Positions 58,493 to 64,000 of a DNA stretch of 64,000 nt are shown piece by piece (within the stretch, counting starts at the first letter, position 1; each line of letters opens with the position of its first letter). The position numbers and the translations under genes are program-made. Below the pieces are notes generated by a model. The model made no database searches. It saw only the letters and a list, made by a program, of their open reading frames with translations, and was not told where the DNA came from. The DNA is taken from assembly GCA_937927945.1 (NCBI GenBank), contig CALEYW010000013.1, positions 30,836-94,835 of the forward strand, written 5' to 3'. The DNA is from an uncultured candidate division WPS-2 bacterium (lineage in GTDB: Bacteria; Vulcanimicrobiota; Vulcanimicrobiia; Vulcanimicrobiales; Vulcanimicrobiaceae).

Positions 58493-59236
58493 GTGGCGTC
58501 GATCGCGATCGAGCATCTTACCAAACGGTATCCCACCGGGACCGTGGCGCTCGACGACGCCAATCTCAACATCGCCGAGGGCGAATTCGTCGCGATCGTC
58601 GGTCCGAGCGGCTGCGGAAAGAGCACGCTGCTGCGCATTCTGGCGGGACTCGACGTGGCGACCGAAGGCCGGATCGCGGTCGCCGGAGGCGAACCGCGCC
58701 GCGACGAGCTGCCCAGCGCGACGGTGTTTCAGGAAGCGTCGCTGTTCCCGTGGATGCGGGTCGAACAGAACGTCGCGTTCGCTTTCGACTCGCTCGACGT
58801 GCCCGCCGCGGAGGCGCGCCGGCGCGTACGCGACGTACTGGCCCTCGTCGGGCTCGCCGAGTACGCGCGCGCGTGGCCGCACGAACTTTCCGGCGGGATG
58901 AAGCAGCGGGTCGCGGTGGCGCGCGCGTTCGTCACCGATCCGCCGATCTTGTTCATGGACGAGCCGTTCGGCGCACTCGACGAGCAGACGCGCGTCGGCC
59001 TCGCCAACGAGCTGATGCGCCTGTGGGAACGGTCGCCGAAAACGATCGTGTTCGTGACGCACGGCATCGAAGAGGCCGTCACGCTCGCCGACCGGGTCGT
59101 CGTGATGAGCGCGCGTCCCGGCACGGTGAAGGAGATCGTTCCGATCGCCTTTCCGCGCCCGCGCGACGCGATCGCAGTGCGCGGCGAGCCGGCCTTCGGC
59201 GAGCACGTCGTGCACATCTGGGACCTGTTGCGGTGA
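58493..59236 (+). CDS. ABC importer ATPase (nitrate/sulfonate/taurine type)
   Basis: 247 residues. Walker A G-P-S-G-C-G-K-S-T, Q-loop V-F-Q-E-A-S-L-F-P-W, signature L-S-G-G-M-K-Q-R-V and Walker B I-L-F-M-D-E-P-F-G-A-L-D. The F-P-W and P-F-G-A-L-D forms are typical of SsuB/TauB/NrtD. GTG start; its stop overlaps the permease start. Confidence 0.93.
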   Translation: MASIAIEHLTKRYPTGTVALDDANLNIAEGEFVAIVGPSGCGKSTLLRILAGLDVATEGRIAVAGGEPRRDELPSATVFQEASLFPWMRVEQNVAFAFDSLDVPAAEARRRVRDVLALVGLAEYARAWPHELSGGMKQRVAVARAFVTDPPILFMDEPFGALDEQTRVGLANELMRLWERSPKTIVFVTHGIEEAVTLADRVVVMSARPGTVKEIVPIAFPRPRDAIAVRGEPAFGEHVVHIWDLLR

Positions 59237-59994
59237 CGCTCGGAGAACGGGCGGTCCGCGTCGCGGCGCCGCTCTCGATCATCGCGGTGTGGCAAGCCGC
59301 GGTGTCGACGCACCTGCTGAATCCCGGATTGTTTCCGCCGCCGAGCGCGATCTTCGCGAACTTCGTCGCCTACGCGGCGAGCGGCGAATTGGCCGTCAAC
59401 GCGTATTGGACGCTCACACGGCTGCTGGTGGGTCTCGTGATCGGCGGAGTACCCGGCACGCTGGTGGGCTTGGGGATGGGGATGAACCGCTGGGTGCGGG
59501 CCTATTTCGCACCGCTGATCGCGCTGCTGTACCCGATTCCGAAGATCGCGATCCTGCCGCTGTTCTACTTCCTCTTCGGGACCGGCGAGGCGGCGAAATG
59601 GGCGGCGGTCGCGGTCGGCGTGTTCTTCCTGATGGCGATCAACACGGAGGCCGGCGTGCGGCAGATCGAGACGATCTATCTCGACGTGGCCCGAGCGTAC
59701 CGAATCCGGCCGGTGTCATTCTTTTTCCGTGTGCTGCTGCCGGGCGCGTTGCCGAACATCTACGCGGGGCTCAAGCTCAGCATCGGCATCGCGATCGTCC
59801 TCGCCGTCGCGGCGGAATATCAGCTGACCCGCGTCGGCCTCGGCTTCGCGATCTTCAACGCCGGCCAACTGCTCGAGGTCGAGCGGCTGTACGCTGCGCT
59901 GGTTGCGGTCTCGCTGCTCGGCTTCGCGCTGGCCGCGATCGTCGACGGCGTCGAGTCGGTTGCGATCCCCTGGCGCGACCGCCGGCGGGCGTAG
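59233..59994 (+). CDS. ABC importer permease (SsuC/TauC type)
   Basis: 253 residues, six helices. A-L-L-Y-P-I-P-K-I-A-I-L-P-L and the coupling region E-A-G-V-R-Q-I-E-T-I-Y-L-D-V-A-R-A-Y with L-P-G-A-L-P-N-I-Y-A-G-L-K identify the family. No substrate-binding protein is found in the window, so the substrate stays open. Confidence 0.92.
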   Translation: MTLGERAVRVAAPLSIIAVWQAAVSTHLLNPGLFPPPSAIFANFVAYAASGELAVNAYWTLTRLLVGLVIGGVPGTLVGLGMGMNRWVRAYFAPLIALLYPIPKIAILPLFYFLFGTGEAAKWAAVAVGVFFLMAINTEAGVRQIETIYLDVARAYRIRPVSFFFRVLLPGALPNIYAGLKLSIGIAIVLAVAAEYQLTRVGLGFAIFNAGQLLEVERLYAALVAVSLLGFALAAIVDGVESVAIPWRDRRRA

Positions 59995-60036
59995 GAAACG
60001 CAAAGATCGCTTGATCTGGTAGGCAATCACCAAGGC

Positions 60037-62085
60037 GTGACCTCGGTTGGTTGGCGAACAGAGAAGTCCGTGGAGGCCGACGGAGCGACGCAAGCAAGGA
60101 AGCATGCGCGGGCAGTGCTCGTCGCAGCCGATGTCGCGGAGACGTCGCTGTGGGCGGATGCGGCCCGAGAAGACCTCTCTCTCGACGCCAGCTATGCCGG
60201 AAGCTTGACCGAAGCTCTGGCACTCGTCGAGGAGCGGAACTTCGACGTCGCCGTCGTCTCGTCTGGCGTCTCCGACGGTTCGTACCGCGACCTGCTGCGC
60301 GCGCTCCAGATGACGCGCGAAGATCTGCCGGTGATCGTCGTCGGCGCGCTCGATCACGACGCGGTGCGCGACGCACTCGCGCTCGGAGCGATCGACATCA
60401 TCGCGTCCAGCGATCTGGTGCGACTGGGCCCGGCGATTTCACGCGCGCTGCGCGACGCCGTGATGGCCGCGCTGCTGCGCCGCACGCGCGCCGAGACGAC
60501 GCTGCTCGACGAGACACTGCGCCGCACGCGCGACGAACTCGCCGTCGTCGCGATCGACGACACCACGATCGCCACGGTGTACGCGACGCGGCCGGATCTG
60601 GTGGGCCGGCCGCTGGCCGAGCTGCCGTTCGTGCGCGACGCGGAAGAAGCCGAAGACCTCGCGGCGTGCGTGCACGCGCTGCGCCCGGCGCGTTTGAACT
60701 TCGGGTCCGGGACCGTCTCGGTGGAACCGCTCGCAGCGCCGCCGTACGATCGGCGTTACGTCGCGATCACGCTCGAGCGCGGGCGTGCGCTGACCCTCGA
60801 CGAACGCGACCCCGTCACCAGCCTGCCGCAACGCGCCGCCTTCGAGCGGATGGCGCAAAGCGCGCTGGCGGAAGCCGAGCGCGACGGTACGTCGGCGGTC
60901 GTGTTGTTTCTGGACGTCGATCGCTTCCACGTCGTGAACGAGATCGCCGACCACACCGCCGGCGACGCCGTGCTGCGCGAGATCGCGACACGGCTGCGCG
61001 AAGCGCTGCCCGACGCGTACGTCGCACGTTTCGGCGGCGACGAGTTCGTCCTGTTGCGGCTCGAAGATACGCCGTCGGCGGCCGCGCAGACGGTCGAGGC
61101 CGCGGTAGCGGCGTTCGCCGAGCCGTTTACGGTCGCGCTGAAACCGGTGTTCCTGACGGCCAGCATCGGCGTCGCCCACGCACCGGACGATGCGACCGAC
61201 GTCGCCGCACTCATCGGGACGGCCGAGGCGGCGGTGTTCGAAGCGAAACGGATGGGACGCAACACCGTGCGCTGGTACCGCTCGCCGGGCACGTCGTCGT
61301 CGCTCGAGCGTGTCCTGACGCGGCGCGATCTCCAAGGTGCGATCCAGCGCGCAGAGTTCGAGCTGTATTATCAGCCGATGTACGACATCGAGACCCGCGC
61401 GATTCACGGCGTCGAGGCCTTGCTGCGCTGGCGCCATCCGGTGCACGGCCTGATGCTGCCGGACCGCTTCATCCCGGTCGCGGAAGAGTTCGGCCTGATC
61501 GAGGAGATCGGCGCGTGGGTCGTCGATGAGGCGCTTGCCCAGGTGCGCGCGTGGGCGGATATCGGAATCCCGGCGATCCGCGTGAGCGTGAACGTCTCGG
61601 CGCGTCAATTCGAGAACGACGCGTTGCCGAAGCTCGTTGCCGTGCTGCTCGCCAAGCACCAGGTCGCCGCGACGTGTCTCGAGATCGAGATCACCGAGTC
61701 GTCGATCATGCGCGACGTTCCGGCCGCGGTGCGCCTGCTGCGCGCGCTGCGCGAGCTGGGCGTGCGCGTCTCGATCGACGATTTCGGCACGGGCTACACC
61801 TCGCTCAGTTTCCTCAAGCGCTTCCCCGTCGACCAGCTGAAGATCGACCGCACCTTCGTGGCAGACGTGGCGGGCGGCGCCTTCGACGGCGCGATTGTTC
61901 GTGCCGTTACCACGCTGGCACGCGGACTCGGCGTGCGGACCGTGGCGGAGGGCGTCGAGGAGCAGGCACAGTTCGACCGGCTGCGCGCGCTCGATTGCGA
62001 CGTCGTGCAGGGCTTCCTGCTCTGCCACCCGCTGCCGGCGGCCGCCTGCACCCCGATCCTCGCCGCAATGGTGCCTGCGGTCTAA
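60037..62085 (+). CDS. GGDEF-EAL protein with degenerate receiver domain
   Basis: 682 residues. Residues about 25-145 form a response-regulator fold whose phospho-acceptor position reads V-V-S-S-G-V-S-D-G (Ser where Asp is expected). A linker of about 130 residues follows. The diguanylate cyclase domain has R-F-G-G-D-E-F; no RxxD inhibitory site precedes it. The EAL phosphodiesterase domain has G-V-E-A-L-L-R-W, N-V-S-A-R-Q-F and D-D-F-G-T-G-Y. Both catalytic motifs look intact, so it may make or break cyclic-di-GMP. GTG start. Confidence 0.94.
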   Translation: MTSVGWRTEKSVEADGATQARKHARAVLVAADVAETSLWADAAREDLSLDASYAGSLTEALALVEERNFDVAVVSSGVSDGSYRDLLRALQMTREDLPVIVVGALDHDAVRDALALGAIDIIASSDLVRLGPAISRALRDAVMAALLRRTRAETTLLDETLRRTRDELAVVAIDDTTIATVYATRPDLVGRPLAELPFVRDAEEAEDLAACVHALRPARLNFGSGTVSVEPLAAPPYDRRYVAITLERGRALTLDERDPVTSLPQRAAFERMAQSALAEAERDGTSAVVLFLDVDRFHVVNEIADHTAGDAVLREIATRLREALPDAYVARFGGDEFVLLRLEDTPSAAAQTVEAAVAAFAEPFTVALKPVFLTASIGVAHAPDDATDVAALIGTAEAAVFEAKRMGRNTVRWYRSPGTSSSLERVLTRRDLQGAIQRAEFELYYQPMYDIETRAIHGVEALLRWRHPVHGLMLPDRFIPVAEEFGLIEEIGAWVVDEALAQVRAWADIGIPAIRVSVNVSARQFENDALPKLVAVLLAKHQVAATCLEIEITESSIMRDVPAAVRLLRALRELGVRVSIDDFGTGYTSLSFLKRFPVDQLKIDRTFVADVAGGAFDGAIVRAVTTLARGLGVRTVAEGVEEQAQFDRLRALDCDVVQGFLLCHPLPAAACTPILAAMVPAV

Positions 62086-62135
62086 GCGAGGGAAGGGCCC
62101 AAACCCCCTCCGCCGAACCCGGGTAGGTCGCCCAC

Positions 62136-62208
62136 GCCGAGATAGCTCAGTCGGTAGAGCACAGGTCTGAAAAACCTGGTGTCGCGAGTTCGATTCTCGC
62201 TCTCGGCA
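62136..62208 (+). tRNA. tRNA-Phe (GAA)
   Basis: 73 bases. Acceptor GCCGAGA/TCTCGGC, D-arm AGCTCAGTCGGTAGAGC, anticodon stem CAGGT/ACCTG around CTGAAAA (anticodon GAA), T-loop GTTCGATTC. CCA is not encoded (discriminator A, then CA), unlike the other tRNAs here. Decayed mobile genes start just downstream, so its 3' end may be an attachment site. Confidence 0.96.
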
Positions 62209-62216
62209 CATTGAGG

Positions 62217-62247
62217 AACCCCGTCATGACAGTGTTTTGGCGGGGTT
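62217..62247 (+). terminator. Hairpin after tRNA-Phe
   Basis: AACCCCG (62217-62223) and CGGGGTT (62241-62247), followed by TCTT. Likely terminator of the tRNA. Confidence 0.55.
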
Positions 62248-62259
62248 TCTTGCTTCCCG

Positions 62260-62420
62260 GAACAGTCGGCAGGGGGTAGTGCTTCCCCAACTGCTTCCCT
62301 ATTGGCGTCTGATACGGGTTGAGACGTTGCTCGAAGCGGTCGCCCAGCGTCGCCCTCAACTCCGGGAGAACGTGCGCGTAGAACTTTTTTTCGGAGTGTC
62401 CGTACTTTTGTTTTGGAGTG
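62260..62420 (-). pseudogene. Tyrosine integrase C-terminal remnant
   Basis: On the minus strand, Y-A-H-V-L-P-E-L-R-A-T-L-G-D-R-F-E-Q resembles the last helix of phage/ICE tyrosine recombinases, with the Tyr as probable nucleophile. A piece like H-S-K-T-K-V lies just before it in another frame, across a run of seven As (62384-62390). Only the tail remains. The position beside tRNA-Phe is where such integrases usually sit. Confidence 0.5.
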
Positions 62421-62490
62421 CGTGCATGACGTGCTTCCGACGCAACTCCGCCGGCCACAGAGCCGTCTGAGGTTGCCGAGGACAAATTAG

Positions 62491-62949
62491 ATGAGCACAC
62501 AGGTTACGCGCACCGAGGATGCCTCGCCGGCTCTTCACACATTCGTCGCGGGTATTATCGGCGCCATCGGCACCGACGCATTCATATCGATTGTCCATCA
62601 GACGTCGCCCGTCAAGGTGTGGCAATTCATTGCATCGGCGGTGTTCGGACCGGTCGCATACGCTTCGCCACAGTATGCCGCGATCGGCCTGGTGTTGCAC
62701 CTGATCACGGCTCTCTTCTGGGCGTATCTCTACACATTCGTCTGGACCAGGGTCAACTCGATGCGGAACTGGGTTCTCGGCGGCATCGTTTGGGGCATCG
62801 TCGTCACTGTTTGCATGGACGCGTTCGAAGCCTTCCGCGGTGTGCTTGGACCGCTGACCCCGACCTCCGTGATCCTTGGTCTCATTACGAACGTCGTCTT
62901 CTATGGGCTTATCGTCGCGTGGTATCTTTCGCGTACCGTTAGGACATAA
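62491..62949 (+). CDS. Four-helix membrane protein, YagU-like
   Basis: 152 residues with four hydrophobic segments (H-T-F-V-A-G-I-I-G-A-I-G-T-D, L-V-L-H-L-I-T-A-L-F-W-A-Y-L-Y, V-L-G-G-I-V-W-G-I-V-V-T-V, L-G-L-I-T-N-V-V-F-Y-G-L-I). The arrangement resembles DUF1440/YagU-type inner-membrane proteins; the match is loose. The 216-base stretch after it (62950-63165) shows no gene. Confidence 0.6.
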   Translation: MSTQVTRTEDASPALHTFVAGIIGAIGTDAFISIVHQTSPVKVWQFIASAVFGPVAYASPQYAAIGLVLHLITALFWAYLYTFVWTRVNSMRNWVLGGIVWGIVVTVCMDAFEAFRGVLGPLTPTSVILGLITNVVFYGLIVAWYLSRTVRT

Positions 62950-63165
62950 TCGAGGTCACCGCGGCAGTGCGCTGATGGACCCGAGTTATGCCGCATCGTA
63001 CCCGGTACCCACGTTCGCACAAACACATTGTGACGCTGCAAAGCGTGGCATAGATGCCAGAGCTCCTGGTGCCCGATATTTGACGAGTGCGCGGAACGCA
63101 TCGGGAGCCGCACGTATCAAAGTGCGATCGCAGGCAGATGCTCGTGCTTAGCGAACTATGACGTA

Positions 63166-63664
63166 ATGGCGAAGCCGCGCTCGTCGAACTGCGCGAAGTG
63201 CGGTTCACTGAAAGTCGTGATGCGAAACGGAGCATCACGTTGCATGCCTTGTCAAACGCGACTCGGGCGCGAATACTCGCGAATACTATCGAAAGAGCGC
63301 GCTGCGGCGAGCGACAATGCGACGCACCTACTTGATGCGCCGATATGGGGCGTCTCTGGAGGATCTGGAACGTCTCCTCCATGAGCAGCAGAGTCGATGC
63401 GCGATTTGTCAGCGGCATTGGCAGGCTTGCACTCCCGCGAAGCGCACGGCTCATGAATCGATCTTTCTCCAACACTTGTGCGTCGATCATGATCACAAAA
63501 GCGGCTCCGTCCGCGGTCTGCTTTGTAACGCTTGCAATACCGCAACCGGGCTCTTTGAAGAAGACGCGCAGCGCTTCTTGACTGCTGTCGAGTACTTGCG
63601 AAACAGCATTGGCGATTGTACTTTAGCGATGCAAGCCGGCCTCAGCGCGACGGCGGGTAGCTAG
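63166..63664 (+). pseudogene. Endonuclease VII-like gene broken by a 10-bp duplication
   Basis: The N-terminal part (C-A-K-C-G, C-M-P-C) and the endonuclease VII core (Y-L-M-R-R-Y-G-A-S-L-E-D-L, C-A-I-C-Q, L-C-V-D-H-D-H-K-S-G-S-V-R-G-L-L-C-N-A-C-N) are in different frames. CGCGAATACT occurs twice in tandem (63268-63277, 63278-63287). Removing one copy restores a single frame reading R-L-G-R-E-Y-Y-R-K-S-A-L-R-R. The family is the phage junction-resolving HNH nuclease. With the duplication it cannot be made whole. Confidence 0.85.
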
Positions 63665-64000
63665 TGTGCCGACCCGTAAGTCGACTGGCATTTCTTGATT
63701 TTTCTCAGGATGGCGCGAGCTGACTTTGTCCATCCGAATGGCCTCGCGTTCGAATTATGCTCGCGCACGAAAGCGGTGATGGCACGCTCCAGCTGCCGGA
63801 CGCTACGAAAGGTCCCACGGCGGATGCGTTTGGTGGTGATTTCAGCGAAGAATCGCTCGGCCGCGTTGAGCCAGGACGAACTCGTCGGCGTGAAGTGGAC
63901 AATGGCAACGCTCGTGAGAGATTGAACCCCTGCGCTCGTGAAAACTGAACCGTGCGCCGGGAGACCGGCAAGGAATACGAAGTGAAAGTCTTCGACGATA
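63661..64000 (-). mobile_element. IS630-family transposase end (partial)
   Basis: An open minus-strand frame runs in from the right edge to stop 63661. H-F-T-P-T-S-S-S-W-L-N-A-A-E-R-F-F-A-E-I is the C-terminal DDE motif of IS630 transposases (with the catalytic Glu), then T-K-R-I-R-R-G-T-F-R-S-V. The roughly 32 codons before H-F-T-P-T do not match the family, so the element may be truncated near 63903. Not intact in this window. Confidence 0.75.

Noticed and set aside
62147..62500. 117-residue minus-strand ORF overlapping tRNA-Phe
   Set aside because: Its C-terminal residues are the known read-through product of an antisense tRNA; only the integrase-like middle part is kept as a remnant.
1..64000. 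CRISPR arrays, rRNA genes, replication origin
   Set aside because: No regularly spaced repeats, rRNA signatures or DnaA-box clusters seen.

Overview
The window is about 64 kb of GC-rich bacterial chromosome, densely coded, with many GTG starts and 4-base stop/start overlaps. A TamB/AsmA-like giant, a TonB-dependent receptor and porin-like secreted proteins point to a two-membrane (diderm) cell. The mixture is unusual: archaeal-type PurP enzymes, an animal-PAICS-like PurC-PurE fusion, a Gram-positive/actinobacterial-type LexA box and a diderm envelope. This would suit an under-sampled lineage such as Eremiobacterota/Vulcanimicrobiota. That placement is inference; no 16S gene is present.

Layout. 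1-5.1 kb is a riboflavin cluster (ribD, ribE, a hotdog thioesterase, a PadR regulator, an HTH-RibBA fusion, ribH). 5.2-12.6 kb is envelope material: a TamB-like protein, then a scrambled patch where a porin-like gene 5' half was joined to a ribH 3' half (chimeric pseudogene) next to a better preserved porin-like copy. 12.7-15.1 kb carries a zinc-ribbon protein, mtnA and holA. 15.4-29.3 kb is the main purine block: purB, purC-purE-like fusion, purL, purQ, a PurS-like gene, purP, a secreted protein, a second purP, a Uma2 nuclease, guaA, and then purD. 29.3-34.2 kb has a broken aspartyl protease, a radical SAM protein behind a LexA box, two membrane proteins and a Bax-inhibitor homologue. purF follows at 34.2 kb, and purM plus a GNAT-PurN fusion at 42-44 kb. 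36-40 kb holds small regulatory genes, a HicAB-like pair and an efflux pump. 44-58 kb holds a TonB receptor, a DsbA-like protein, tsaD, an ABC-2 exporter, thrS, a VIT1-type metal transporter, LysE, a VOC protein, topoisomerase IB and DUF488. 58-62 kb has tRNAs, a nitrate/taurine-type ABC importer and a GGDEF-EAL protein. From tRNA-Phe (62.1 kb) onward the window turns into decayed mobile DNA: an integrase remnant, a frameshifted endonuclease VII and an IS630 transposase end.

Working together: the purine genes cover PurF, PurD, PurN, PurL/Q/S, PurM, PurC, PurB and the FAICAR step (PurP), and GuaA makes GMP. No PurH/PurO cyclohydrolase, functional PurE or PurK is seen here. The most novel signal is a structured intergenic element of about 113-115 bp. 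It occurs twice, each copy filling the whole gap from an upstream stop codon to the start codon of holA or purC. Its hairpin arms differ between copies only by compensatory changes, and the likely ribosome-binding site lies in its last stem.
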